DNA of 64,000 bases, taken from Cannabis sativa (taxonomy: Eukaryota > Streptophyta > Magnoliopsida > Rosales > Cannabaceae). The position numbers and the translations under genes are program-made. The DNA lies in contig NC_083607.1 in assembly GCF_029168945.1 (NCBI RefSeq), positions 14,526,001 to 14,590,000 of the forward strand, written 5' to 3'. A model generated the notes under the pieces. The model was given only the letters and a program-made list of their open reading frames with translations. It was not told where the DNA came from and ran no database searches. Below, piece by piece: positions 35,560 through 49,147 of the stretch (position 1 is the stretch's first letter; each line of letters opens with the position of its first letter).

Positions 35560-35827
35560 TGTTAGAATTTATTCCCTGAAAAGCTTGTAAAGATATTTCT
35601 ATTTGTAAATAAGAGTTGAACATTTTCATATATATTTAAGTTTTAAATTATTTATAGTTTATATTGAATAATTTATTTATAAATATCATAAAATTTTCTA
35701 TTCATACATGAGATTGTGACTTGTATTGCACAGAGAATTAAGATCACTTAGCTATGAATAAAATAGTCAGCAACATATTAAAGTTATGGAATCTTTAAAC
35801 AACGATTGCTAGTACTATTAACTCGAA
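35560..35827. other. AT-rich stretch, possible LTR-like start
   Basis: Begins TGTTAGAATTTATTCCC at about 35560, which looks like a Copia LTR start, but no matching end or second copy is visible in this window. Left unclassified. Confidence 0.3.
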
Positions 35828-36889
35828 AACTAGCCCTGGTGCCATGGACATCAATGTTTGACATGTGGTAAGAAATATGACATCTCCGAGTTGAGTAGTC
35901 CCGAGTCATAACAGGTCGACTTGGGTGGGGTCCCTAGCCCTATGCCTACGTTGACTTCGAGAACTCTAGAATGAAAGTTCAAACTTCAATAAATTATATC
36001 CAATTAACTCTCTTTCAATGTTCTGTACCATGAAGACATGGAGCAACCTACTCCAAGGTCCGAGAGCTGAAATTACACGAACCTGCAACCCAAAAGCCAA
36101 CATGGGCACCTAGGGTTTCACCTAGTGCCCAAGTTGACATTCCTCAACTAGGGTTTTAGTTTTCGGGACTATCTTAGTGCAAAGTGGCCAAAAATTGTAT
36201 TGGGGCATCAACTAGACATACCACGAACATGTTTGAGGCATCAGAATCAAATTCAAAGCAAGTTTATTTTTAAGCACCTGGGGCCCCGAGCACCTAGCAC
36301 ATAGGTTGATAATCTATCAATATGGGCACCTTCCAAGTGTCTGATCGAGGATCCAAATTTTACATTGAATCCGTCATCATAAAAAATGGGGAAATAGGTC
36401 CTTCTAGATGAAATACAATAACTCCTGGGCATAAAAAATAAGGCCCAACACCCATGTTGATGCTTGGGGCTGGCCCTGGGCCCAGGTTGACAATTTGCAA
36501 ACCTAGGCAACAAAAAATGGAGTTTTTTAAGAATTCTTGCAAGCATCATCTCTATCTTCAGAAAAATATTGAGAATCAACTATTTTTTAGGACCAAATGG
36601 TGTTATTCTATTTTTTGCAGTGTGACGTGGTAATGAGCTGGATGACACGTGTTCTGTATTTTCCTATGTGGGCGAAAGGAAGCACACCATCCATCCCTCG
36701 AAGGTTGATATAAATGTTTGTTATAACAGGATGTCCGAGTTGAGTAATAAAAGACATTTGACCAAAGTACAATCTCGTGATCAACACATATGCATCGAGC
36801 AGAATATGTGAGTTGGAAATTTTAGAGATAAATCTCGTTGCTTTCAAGACCGAAGATAATCCCTACATTCGTGGGATTAAATCAGAGAA

Positions 36890-39500
36890 TAAAAGCAATA
36901 TGCCTTGCTGTGATAACTGCATTTTAGAATATGGATTAGTAAAGGTAATTAGCGTTAGTTATTGATATTGTTATAATTATGCATGAATTTATTATTTGTG
37001 GGCTCCATTTTTAGAAATGGGCACTAGAGTTATAATTTCTCAATTCTAGAGATTTTATTAAGCTCTAGTAGTATTATTTGTGCTATATATGAATTATACA
37101 ATTTTTATGATTTTTGCTCGGCGATGACGGAAAAATGCAATGGATGGCCGTTAGAGTCACATGGGTAAGTCTAAAATCTATTTCTTGGTGGGATAAATAT
37201 TTGAGATAAATAGAATTTCGAGTTGAGCAGGAATATGGCTTTTGACCATTTTACCCATAGGCTTACAATTTCTTAACTAAGGAGGTTAAAGGACAATTTG
37301 GATATTTTATATTTTAGTTATAGGTGGCATCTTTTATGAGTGGCATCTGGCCACTTATTTTCTCAGCTAAAAATAATGGATTACTTAGGATTTTCTTAGT
37401 TGGAAGAAATTAAGAAAAGAAAAGTCAAAATTCAAGAAAACATAAAAGTTTCCGATTCTCTCTCTCTATGCTCGACCGCCACAAGAACCAGCAGGAGCCA
37501 GCCCTAACCTTCACTATTTTTTGGAGATTTAGCAAGGAATCAAGGAGTTTCAATCTAAGGTAAAACCCTATAGATATAGCCTTTGTGTTGTTTAAGTTTT
37601 AAGTTTGGTTATGCAATTTTGAGATATAGTGGTTGTTTAGGTTAGGTTTTACTCTAGGTTGTTTTAAGTTAGAATTAATTGTTTGTTGTTAATTTTGCTG
37701 GTTTGTTTGTGGAATGGGCAAGTTTGAGCTTGTGACCTCATACTTGGCTCATTCATGGTAGAATTGGATTCATGGGTTGTATGTTTCTTTTATCGATTGG
37801 AATATGTTGTTTGAGGTTATTATAGGTGTTCTGGAAAGTTTGGAGAAGTTTGGACACATTTTCATCAAGAATTGGATTATTTTGGGTTACCTAGTGCAAA
37901 CAGGTTAACCGGTTTGACAGGTAGTGTAAAACTGGTTAACCGGTTCTGGGACAAGTTTCTCAAACAAGCCATTTCGTCAATTCGTGTTATTTTTAGAGCC
38001 TTGGTTGGTTAATTCCTTTTTAATGAGGGTAATATTTAATTGGTTACCTATAGCAGAACCCTTAGTTGGGGGTTTGGGTTTCCCGGATTAGGGTTTTGGC
38101 GTGTTGTTTACCCGTTTACGTAAATGTGACTAGGGCATCCATCCAACACGAGGCTTTCTGTTCAATTCGACCAACTCACTTGAATTCAGAATCGAGGTAA
38201 GAATAGCATAGAACATATTATATATGTAAATGTATGTATGTGTGATATATATGCATGCTTGTTGTGATTCGTACACTACCAACACTAGTACGGTAGTGGT
38301 ATTGAGTGCATTGGTATAGTGTACAATGTCTAAGGAATACATTATGGTGTTACCAACACTATTATGGGTAGGTACAGAGTGCATGTGGTACAGCACTTAG
38401 CGGTACTCGGGGTACGCTTCATACCCTACCAACACTAGTACAGTGGCAGTACTGAGTGCATGTGCTACAGTGGTCCAGTGGTCGTATCTTAGTTAAGAAC
38501 ATTCTTAGTCATCTAATAAGCCTTGCGGATAGGTGTATGGGTGGCTAGATGCAAGTTAGCAATATAGTATCTATTATATGTTTTTCTTAATGAGTCTATT
38601 GGCTCACAGTTTCTTCTTTCATGTGTAGGTTGAGAAAAGGCAGAAGCTGAACTAGAGTGAGTTCTGATTTCGAATGATGATTGTTTATGTCGAGAGAACA
38701 CAGCTTGGAGTGTTCGGTCTCGGGACATCTTGGATTTTATTCTGTAGTTGCTGAGCGACCAGTTTATAAATGTATTTTGATAATGTTTGTAAAAGTTTAA
38801 AGTATGGAATCTCGGTCTATGTAAATAAATATATATAAGTTAATAAAATTTAGAGTTTATCAAAGTTTTAATTTAGCACAATTTTTAAGGAAAACCCCTT
38901 TGATTAGCAAAGGTGGTATGTAATTGGAAAATCACGGTAACGCGCCTAAGTATCAACTCGTTACATTTTTAGTATCAGAGCCGCCAAGTTTGTCTACCGA
39001 AGATCGTCAAGACATGTACAATCATCATCAGAGAAAAGTTCAACTCAAGTTCAGTAAGCCTTTGCTTGTTTAGTAATGTATGTAATTAGAAAAGCATGTT
39101 ACGGAGCAAAATAGTTTATAATTATTTATTTGAATGCATTGCCCTAAACTGATAAGTTCGGTAGTAAGATTACAACTTAAATCGTTGCCTGACCAGGCTG
39201 ACTTATGAATCGACAGGTTTGTCCTGTAGAATGGACACCTGGTGCAATATGGAGAGTCAAAGAAACATGGTTAAGGCTAGTAATGGTTGGAGAGAGTGGA
39301 ATCCAAGTTGTCCCGTAGCCAAGGTGGAAGCCATTGGAGGGCTTCTAGCAGGAGTGATGATTATCCACCACATGCTCCGTTAGATTTGGAGCAAAGGTTC
39401 GTAGAGATGGAAGCTTTGATTCAACGACGTGATGAGGAGATTCAGAGGTTAAAACAACAAGGGTGTAAGAGTAGTCCTAATTCCAACCTTAGTAACTAGC
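36890..39500 (+). mobile_element. Gypsy (chromovirus/Tekay-like) fragment: LTR, primer site and gag start
   Basis: The LTR ends at about 38966 in CTCGTTACA and is followed by a primer-binding site (AGTATCAGAGCC, about 38972-38983). Its start is uncertain, near 36.9 kb. The LTR tail resembles that of 9630-11904 (GAGTCTATTGGCTCACAGTT against GAGTCTGTCGACTCACAGTT). A plus-strand frame from 39287 to 39499 begins MERVESKLSRSQGG and contains a charged coiled-coil-like stretch with the gag-like phrase EMEALIQRRDEEIQRLKQQ. The frame stops at 39497-39499. The rest of gag and all pol are missing. Confidence 0.7.
38270..38470. repeat. Short tandem repeats in the Gypsy LTR
   Basis: Three or more degenerate units built on ACCAACACTAGTACGGTAGT followed by GAGTGCAT (about 38277, 38352 and 38427, spacing about 75). 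They occupy the same place in the LTR as the minisatellites of the other Gypsy LTR family. Confidence 0.75.
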
Positions 39501-40259
39501 GTGCCCCCAGTTGTTTGGCCAGATGTTGGGGCTCCTTTGTCAACACTTAAGAGCGTGTTGCAACCATCTTGAAAGTAACTATCTTGAGTTGTAGCTCTCA
39601 ATGAAAGAACCAAAATATTGACTTAGAAATCTTGACAAAGATTTTTAAGCCACACTTGCTCACTAGATTGATGAGAATGAAATATTTGTTACGTATAAAT
39701 AGAGAGACAGCAATTTATTGTAGTTCACTCCTTGTATCTCGACAGTAATGGAGCTACATCTACTTCGAGTTTTTATTCTCACGAGATGGAATTATAGAAA
39801 AATGGCTAAGTGTTTATGCTCTAATTTTTAGAGAGAGAAACTAGAGAGAGATGCTCTGACCTTTATGGCTACTTGTTTGAATATGAAAAATGAGCTAGAA
39901 GAGCTCTCCTTTTATATGTGAAGGAGGTCCTTGAAAATAGGAACAAAACAATCCAAAAATATGAAGAAAAAAAATAAATTGGCTATTTTTGACCGTATAT
40001 GATGATCTAATGGAGAAAATTAACCTCTGAGGTTGATCGTCAATTTTTAGAGCGCAGGTCCTGACGGCGGGACCCACTCTAGGTAAGTTGTGGTTTATTT
40101 TTGTAACTCTCTTAGGATGAAATTTGAAGTCAATAACTTCAAAATTGCGATTGAAATGTTAGACATTACTTGATAGATCATTAAAATAACTTCGAAACAA
40201 AAGTTGAATTTTGTCAATCAAATCAATATTGAGTGATTTATGGCCATTTTACTAAAAGT
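39501..40259. other. Unclassified region
   Basis: About 760 bases between the gag fragment and the palindromic modules. It contains TATAAATAGAGAG near 39696 followed by a pyrimidine-rich stretch, as in an LTR or promoter, but has no partner copy in the window and no supported reading frame. Confidence 0.35.
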
Positions 40260-41550
40260 TATTCTAGACCTAGCGCCTAGGTTGACATCCCAGCGCCTAG
40301 TTTGACATATTGCGTCAACCCAGACACTAGGTGAGTGGGAATACATCCCGGGGATGTATTTTTTGATGCCTAAGTTATATTTTGGCCTCACTTAGTCCAT
40401 TTCTATGTTCTAGCAAAGCTGGTCACCAGTTCTCAAAGATAATACTGTTTTACAAAAATGGGAAACTCGAAACTGCCCATTTCCAAGTAGTTTACCATGT
40501 TGGAAATGAGAAATATAAAGTTGTGAATTTGAATTTTCTAACTTTGTGGCTCTCAACTATTGTGAAAAACTAGACGAACGGTCGAGATAAAATCAGAATC
40601 AAATAAGCAAAACCCAACCACCAAGCCATTTATCAACTTAGGAGTTGAGTGCTTATTTCGAAATGTCCAGGATGTCATTTTTATACTTACAATGTTTTAG
40701 AACTTGAGGACGAGATCTCCTACCTCGTTTTTGACCATTTTGGAGGGAATGCCAGGAGCAAAATTGGCATTTAAGTGATCAAAACTAGCGTACCAGGTTA
40801 ATTGTCAACCTAGGCGCTGGACTCAGTTTCTAGGGCCTTGTGGTTATGGTTTTTTACCCAAGTTTGCTTCTATCTTTGTTATTTTTTATGACAAAAAAAT
40901 GACCAAAACACTTTTTTGAGAAATTGATTGGAACTAGCCTAGGTTGACAATATGTTAACCTAGGCACTAGGCCTAGTGTTAGGTGTCAGCCTAGGCGCAA
41001 GGTCCCATTTTTGGCCTCCTAGAAGTCTCGTTTGGTCCCTGAAAATAATTGAATCTTAATCTTTGCTAAAAAAATGGAGAATACAACCCCTAAGAGTTCT
41101 CAAAAAACATCATTGTAATTGGCCCAGGTTGGCAAAATGTGAACCTGGGTGCAGGGCCAACCCCAAGTGTCAACCTGGGCGTTGGGCCTTGCTTTCGGCA
41201 ACTTAAGAAGTGTTGTTTCTTCCCTGAAAGTACTTGTTTCCCCATTTTTGATGAAGACGAAGAAAATACACGAGTCAAATTTTCAAGTTGATACTTGGAA
41301 GTGGCTTGGGTTGACAGATTGTAAACCTGGGCGCTGGGTGCCCAGGCATCGGGTGCCCCAGGTGCTCAAAAATGAACTTTCTCTTAATCTAATTCTGATG
41401 CCTCAAATATGTCTGTGGGATGTCTATTTCATGTCCTAATGCAAAGCTTGACTCATTTTCACTAAGAAAATCCTAGAAATTGAAACCCTAGTTAGGATGT
41501 CAACTTAGGTGCTTGCTGAAACCCTAAGAGCCCAAGTTGACTTCTAGGAT
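40260..41550. repeat. Palindromic modules of about 185 bases in the right arm of the foldback element
   Basis: Diverged modules start near 40270, 40790, 40938, 41123 and 41306. Each contains a hairpin of the type CCTAGGTTGACA-N3-TGTTAACCTAGG (40938-40964, one mismatch) and a following GCGC/CTGGG motif. A 14-base perfect palindrome CACTAGGCCTAGTG lies at 40965-40978. Similar modules make up the left arm (36080-36510). Confidence 0.7.
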
Positions 41551-42993
41551 GAAGGTTCATGTAATTTCAGCTCCCTAGGCCTGAATTTGATTACTCCATG
41601 TCTTCATGGCACATAATACTAAAAGATAGTGAGTTGGAAACAAGTTATCAAAGTCTGAACTTCCATTCTGGAGTTCCCAAAGGCACACTACTACAATATG
41701 GGCCTTTAGAGGCTATTTTTTCAACCCAATTTATAAAAAGGGAAGCTAAAGGGTGTGATAATACCCGCCTAGTTTGAAATTGACATTTAGAGGCAATTTT
41801 TTGATAAAACCCATAGGTATAAAAATTGATAATACATATGTCGTTGGTTGGGGGTTGAAAAGTTTTCAGCATAATTAATTACACCTATGCCGTTGGTTAT
41901 TAGGGAACCGACACTATAGGTGCACACTTTATTGACACGTGTGCAGCTATGGCATCGGTTGTTTCATAATAACCGACACCATAGAGTGTATATATATCAA
42001 ACTTGGTCTTATTCACTTTGAATTCTTCTTCTTCATCACGCAATAACCAGACCCCATAGCAAAACCCACACCCACGACCAAAACCCTCACCAACCACCTT
42101 TAAAAACCATCAATCTCCCTCATTTCTACACTATTTTACCCTATTTTTATTTTAAAATCTTCTTTTTTTAATACCTAAAACTATACTGTAAAAAAGTTTG
42201 GTTTTGTTCTCCTCTATCACTGTAACCGAACCCATTAAAAAAAGGTAGTGGTATAACTCTGGCCACCGATTTTGGCTGAGAAAACGTTGAATCTCAACGT
42301 CCATTAAGGTATAAATATGATTTCTATTCATTTTATTAATGTACATTACTTTATTTTTATTTTTGTAAATTTTTTTTGAGATTTTTCCATTTCATTAATA
42401 TTATGTTATTGTGTGTGCATGGTGGCCAAATTTTTGTTGCAATTGGTCGTCGGATTGTGCTTATAAGGTAAATATTTATTAACTTAATATATAATATATA
42501 TGTGTATATATTTTGTGTTTTATTAAATATGTGTTTATATATATGTATTTTGTGTATATATTGTGTATATATTATTTGTGTAAATTTATTAATTCTATTG
42601 TATATATTATAAGTAATATATATATGTATGTATATATATTTATTGTGAATGAAAATGAGATAGAAGGGATTTAATTAGTTTAGAAATAAAAATTTTAAAG
42701 TTGTGTTAGTGTGAGATATAATTGATTATATATGTATATCTATATGTTCTTTTTTTTCAAAAATTAATCTATATAATTTAGTAACTAGCAAGTAGTAACT
42801 TGTTACATTTTTTAATAACTAGTAAGTAATTAAATAATTAAAATTCTAATTTTGTTGTATTTCATTATATTGTAGGTTGTAAGCTAATTTTTGAGGTTCG
42901 ACATATTTCGGTGTTGATCGGATTTTAACTTGCTATAGGTATATATATTCACTAACTTTTTGTTATTATAATTAATTATCAATGCATGCTTAT

Positions 42994-43212
42994 TGGAGTT
43001 TGAATATCTTAAATATTCATCCGTAGTGAAGTAGGTTCTGCGAATACATGTACTGCGGTCGGATGGGTGGATAAATTTTGTATTGTTAATGTTATTTTGT
43101 CTGTTCTGCATTATTTTATTTGTATTGTTTGTTACTTTAGGTATTTTTAAAATTTTTAGAAACGTCCAATTACAGTCATTATGCTACCAAAATTTCAATA
43201 GAATTAGGATAA
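42994..43212. repeat. CACTA internal direct repeat, copy 1
   Basis: About 215 bases starting GGAGTTTGAATATCTTAAAT, just before the transposase gene. A second diverged copy lies at 48782-48978. Shared parts include TTCTGCGAATACATGT and CAATTACAGTC.TTATGCT. Confidence 0.85.
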
Positions 43213-43610
43213 ATTTTACTAAGAAAACATAAATATTGAAGGAAAAGTACATAACACAAATAACTAGTTAATTACTCGTTAGTTCTGAGAAATTAGGTGA
43301 CATAACACAAATAATTATATACACATTTTTATAAATTTATCAATTATAAATAACAAACCAAACAAATGAATTGATTCACTTTAGGAAAAATTATTCCATT
43401 CCTGGATCCATTCCAATCAACTAAGCACTACCCTAATTAGTTAATTACAACTTATACAACTTAATAACATGAACTAAACTAAAACAAGAATTATAGTAAT
43501 ATATAAATTAATATGCATTAATTGTGAGAAACATAGTTAGTTACATTATGTAAGTAGTAATTAGTTATACTTAGTTACTAAATATTGATTTTTTTGTTAG
43601 GATTTTTGTT

Positions 43611-46600
43611 ATGGATAAATCATGGATGCGTGAGGAGAGAGACACGCAATTTCAAGTAGGGTTTGATGCATTTTTAGAGTTTTCCTTAAAGAATTCTAAA
43701 AATCTTAAATGTATTCATTGTCTGTGTGTAGATTGTTGTAATAGATCTAAAGGAAATATTACAATGATTAAGGACCATGTGCATTTAGGAGGTTTCAATA
43801 GAAGTTCTACTGCTTGGTATTGGCATGGCAAACATTTAGCTGATGATCCATATCCATTAGGGAAGCGGGGAGTAGATGATATTGAGGGTAATGATTTCGA
43901 TGATCATCCATTGGACTTGCTTGACGAAGCACGCGAGGAATTTCTTAATCATCCTGAAAAATTTAATAATTTTTTAAGTGACGCAGATAAACCCTTGTTC
44001 GATGGTTGTAAAAAACTAAGATTACCAATAATGGAAAATTTTTACAACATCAAAGCAGAAAATGGAGTGAGTGACAAATATTTTACTCAATTTTTAGCTG
44101 TTTTTAAAGATATCTTTCTATTTGACAACTGTTTCCTAGAATCTACATATGAAGTGAAAAAGACTTTAAATTCCATAGAATTGAAGTATGTAAAAATTCA
44201 TGCATGTCCGAACGATTGTATTTTATATCGTAAGGAATATGCAGACATGGATTATTTCCTGACTTGTGGTTTATCCCACCATAAAGTAAACAAGAGTAAG
44301 GGGAATAGGAAACTTATCCCTCAAAAAGTGATGTGATACATGCCTTTGATTCTGCGACTGAAACGATTATATCATAGTGCAGAACATTCTGAAAATTTGA
44401 TTTGGCACGAGACCAAGTGAATTAAAGATGGAAAACTTAGACATCCGGCGAATTCCCAAGCTTTGAAAAAAGTAAACTACATAATTTCTTAAATACAAAT
44501 CTGAACCGAGACATATTTGTCTCGGTCTGTCTGCGGATGGAGTAAATCCACATAGATCTCTAAGTAGTCGTCACTGTTCATGGTCTGTATGCCTTGTTAT
44601 GTACAATCTTCCTCCCTGATTAGTGATGAAAAGGAAATTTAATATGTTTTCTTTAATGATATCAGGCCCGCAACAACCTGGACATAATATCAATGTATAT
44701 TTAAAACCATTGATTGACAATATAGTATAATTGTATGAGAATGGTGTTCAGGCCTATGATGGTTTTAAAAAAAGAATTCTTTAATCTGAAAGCAATGTTA
44801 TTGTGGACTGTTATTGATTTTCTAGCTTACAGTATTTTATCAGGCTTAAGCACAAAAGGTTACGAAGGTTGTATGATTTGTTGCACTAACACATGGGCTC
44901 GTCACTTGGCAAATGGACACAAGATGTGTTATATGGGTCATAGATGGTACTTGCCTACAAATCATCCTGATAGACGGAAGCAGAAAGAATTTGATGGTAC
45001 TGAAGAGAGAGATATGGCTCCTTTGCCACTATCAGAGGAACAAATTCTCCAACAAGTAGAAAAAGTAGATTTTAAGTATGGAAAGACGTAAAAAATAAGA
45101 AAATAAATTGTTATTTTCAAAGAAAGTTAATTTTTTTTTGTCTTCCATATTAAAAAAGTTTATTGGTTCGATATTGTTTGGATGTCATACATATCGAAAA
45201 AAATGTGTGTGAGAGTATTATTGGTACCTTATTTGATATTTTCCCGGCAAAACTAAGGATGGTTTAAATAGTCTTTTAGATCTTATTGAAATGGCTATAC
45301 GACAATCTCTGGCACCTAAAAAGAAAGGTGAATAATTATATTTTCCTCCTGCTTGTTTCACTTTGTCCAAAAAGGAAAAACAAATGGTTTGCAAATCATT
45401 TACAAATATGAAAGTACCTGATGGTTACTCGTCTAACATCAAAAACTTGGTAAATGAGGCTGAACTGAAACTAATGGGTGTGAAATCACATGATTGCAAT
45501 GCGTTAATGCAACACTGCTTCCAATCGCCATTAGATCAGTCTTGCCGAAAAATATTCAAGAGTGTTTGACACATGTTTGCATTTTCTTTAATAAGTTATG
45601 CGGGAAGAAATTAGAAATAGATAAGTTAGATGCATTACATGAACATGTAGTCAAAACATTATGCAACCTCGAAAATTTTTTTCTCCCATCTTTTTTCGAC
45701 ATCATGATACATTTAATGCTTCATCTAGTGAGAGAAGCAAAGTTGTGCGGGCCGGTTTGGGCGAGATGGATATATCCATTTGAAAGAAATATGAAAAAAC
45801 TAAAAATTTATGTGTGTAACCACTATCGGCCAGAAGCATCTATGGTTGAGTGCTACATATCTGAAGAGGCTGTGGAATTTTGTTCAGAGTACATGGCCGG
45901 AGTTGAGGCAATTAGAATTAGCAAACCAAGAACTGACCCAGATGAGGTTGATAGAGGATTAAGGGGGAAAATAATAATGGTGATAGTGTAGTTTGAACTA
46001 GATCAAGCTCAATTAGTCATGATAAACAATAATGCAGAGGTTCAGCCATATATAACGAAAGTTATAGGTAGCTTTTCCTTTGATTAACATTTATTAAGTC
46101 ACGATGAACAATAAATTGATTAACTTTACATATTTTACAGTGACCATATGGAGATGTTACAATCAATGGTTCTAAGAAATCATAAAAATAAACAAAAATA
46201 GACCAGCATCGTCAAATTTTCATTGGGTGGTTAACGAATACGATTCTAGCAAAGTTGAACAAACTGAATCATGGAATATTCTATGTGTTGAGTCGTATTT
46301 CCCTTAGACCAAATTTTACGGTAGCAAAGCATGAAGCGTACATTGTAAGGGGTAAATATTTTCATACAAAGTCAAGAGATGATGCTTAAGAGGTTCAAAA
46401 TAGTGGCATACGTATCGTCACAGAAACCATGCATTTTGTTAGTGCAAAAGATAGAAACCCTGTTTTAGGTACCATGCGTATTATGGGGTTATTAAAGAAA
46501 TATGGGAGCTCAATTATTTTGCGTTCCGAATTCCACTTTTTAAATGGTCTTGGGTTAACAATAATGTTGGAGTAAAAACTAATGAGCTTGGTTTTACTTT

Positions 46601-46940
46601 GGTTAATTTAAGTAAGAGAGGAAGCAAGAATGATCCATTCATCATGGCTAGCTAGCCAAGCAGTAAAGTTTTTTACATTTCTGATCCCGCTAATGATAAA
46701 TGCATTGTTTTATCGACACCAGAGAGGAGGTTCTTAGAGAATAAAGAGGATGAGGAGAATTCTAATTTATGTTATGATGACTTCATTATTAGGCAACTAA
46801 TTCATGAACAAGTTGTGGAAATTGATCGTAACCTTGAGAAAGACGATGCTGAATACATTAGAAATGATATCAATGAGGGAATATGGGTCAATTGTGATTC
46901 AGGCAAACATAAACAAAAAAAGAAAAGAAAACGTGTCTAA
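43611..46940 (+). pseudogene. CACTA transposase (TNPD-like), broken
   Basis: The first frame, 43611-44336, begins MDKSWMREERDTQFQVGFDA, the typical N-terminal transposase-associated domain with Cys pairs (CIHCLCVDCC). TGA at 44334 and another stop soon after interrupt the transposase_21 domain, which resumes at about 44740-45091 (STKGYEGCMICC, GHKMCYMGHRWYLP). The next pieces, 45363-45569 and 45494-45991, overlap in different frames and match the DUF4218-type region (CGPVWARWIYPFERNMKKLK, NHYRPEASMVECYISEEAVE). A DUF4216-like part lies near 46490-46655 (WELNYFAFRIPLFKWSWV). Several stops and frameshifts mean no active transposase. Confidence 0.88.
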
Positions 46941-47073
46941 TTGGTAACTTACTTGTAGTAATGTTTGTTTATGTAGTAAATATTTTTTATAGATTACTTA
47001 TGATACTATTTTTTTATGTACGTAGTTACTTTATTATAGCTAACTTTATATTTTGTTTGTTAATGGTGTAGAT

Positions 47074-49145
47074 ATGGCTAACTCAGGTTCAGGCTCAGCT
47101 TCAGACCCAGCAGCAGAGTGCCCTAGGGAGATACCTACACGAGGAGCTACTCAGATGAATGAAGTATCCAAGCTGATGGACTAAGGAAAAATACTTCCTC
47201 TCCAAGTCAATGATAAAGGAGAGTATATTGGCAAAAGTTATTCGAATCTAGTATCGACTTTAGGAGTTAGATGTCGTCAAACGATAGGGTTGTCCTATGA
47301 AAATTGGAAGCAAGTCAACCCTACACTAAATAATAAGATTTATAAAGATACACATGTAAGAAGTTATTTGTGAGAATTTTGGTCTGTGCTTGATTAATTT
47401 AGATGTTAACTCTAATCATTTTGTTTTCCTTAAAACTAGACGGGTTTTATAGTGCGAGATGATTTCAAACATGATTGTCTGATCCTTGCTGGAATGTTAA
47501 TGAAAGACTTCAAGAACATAATGACAAAAGATATCATCATACCCGCATTAAAATAAAATGATTTTTAACGGTTGGCATACGTCCCTAAAAAGCATCCAAA
47601 AATTGACCTTACAGATTGGTTGAAATTTGTTCAAAGTCGACTAACTCCTAAATTTCAGGTACTAATTATATTTGTAATAAGATAAACTTTTAAATACAAG
47701 TACTAGTAGCTAATGTATTTTTTTGGCATTGTAGGAATTGAGTAAGGTGCAAAGGGAACGTTCAGAAAAAATCTGATCCAAACATTGAAGTGGTCAGAGT
47801 GGAATGGTGAACGTAAGGGAAGATGTGGTAAGTAATCAATAATTTCTAACAGTGTGCTTCAAAATGTAATTGTACTCATTTAAATTTTATAAAATAATGC
47901 AGAAAAAGGACCTCGAGGTTCAAGATACCCCACGTCACTGTGTTTGGAACAAATCTTGGACCAAGAGAACGAAACTTGTCACTGATTACGACAAGGAATT
48001 TGCCAAAAAGATAGAAAGTATATATTAATCGTTAATTAAGTACTAATAATGAGTTAATATATAAAAATCATATATTAATTGCTTGAATATGTGCATTAGG
48101 CTCAACTAGTAAGTTACTCAAGAGCAAGTTCAGGTCTATGGCCAAAATGACATCTTGACACAGGCGCTCGGGACACCAGAGCATCCTGGACGTGTCAGGG
48201 AAGAAAAGTTATCTAAACTGTTCGGCATGAAGAAAAGGGAAGTTTCTGATGTTGTGGCTTAGAAACAGAGGAAGATTGAGAAATTAAAAGCCAAAATCAA
48301 ATCCCTTAAACAGAAGAAAAACATTGCCCATCAAGAGTAGAATGAGGATGAGGATGAGGAAGAAGGAGAGGTGGCTCATCAGGCGTATGTTCCACAACAG
48401 TACCCTCGTGAGGATGAGGGTCGACCAAAAATTTATGCTGAGTTTGTTTCCCTCAATGAGCCACCTCTCCTATACAATTTTGATGAACAGAGGGCCCTTA
48501 ATCATCTAGTATATCTCTATTCTGACAATATCGATAACGTTGTGGCCTGAGCGTATCTGTACGAACATGAGGGTCTAATCAAAATTCACTGCAAAGACTA
48601 CGATGATTCACATGTCCGGTAACTGATTTTAGAAATGCTGCAAGAGGATGCTAAAATGCCAATCAGAATTGACAGGTGCAGATATGTTAAGGAAGTTGTA
48701 AACATGTTCCTTCCTTGGCCTAAATACCTAACTAGAATACTTGAGGTAACTTTTGTCATAAATTGATTATTAATGACTAGGGGAGTTTGAATATCTTAAA
48801 TATTCAACAATAGTGAAGTAAGTTCTGCGAATACATGTGTTGCAGTGGGATGGATGAATAAACAACTGTTATATCTGTGTTATTTGTTATTATATAGGCC
48901 TGTTTAAATTTTTGGGGGCATTCAATTACAGTCGTTATGCTGTCAAAAATTTGATAGAATTAGTTATAAATTTGATATATTATATGGTGTGTTTTGTATA
49001 GGGTCTACTCGCTCAACCACCATCAAGACGTGATGTGTCGAAGGGGAAAGGTCACATGCCTTCTCGATTGGCAGTGCTGATTAAGAAGATGAATTATTCA
49101 CACCAGAAGACAAGGTTTTAATCCCGAAGTCATTAAAATGGATGG
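47074..49145 (+). pseudogene. CACTA second gene (transposase_24-like), broken and split
   Basis: Starts MANSGSGSASDPA at 47074. It contains PLQVNDKGEYIGKSYSNLVS and GLSYENWKQVN, the usual N-terminal pattern of the plant Ptta/En/Spm second protein, with an in-frame stop at about 47182. Later exon-like pieces carry an acidic Glu-rich tract and PLLYNFDEQRALNHLVYLYS (48330-48540). The gene is cut by the Gypsy insertion at 49148 and may continue after 58981. Introns are evident but not all boundaries can be fixed. Confidence 0.75.
48782..48978. repeat. CACTA internal direct repeat, copy 2
   Basis: Partner of 42994-43212, lying in an apparent intron of the second CACTA gene, in the same orientation. 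Confidence 0.85.
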
Positions 49146-49147
49146 CT

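Noticed and set aside
36253..36579. 108-codon minus-strand frame
   Set aside because: Falls on the palindromic modules of the foldback element; no domain.
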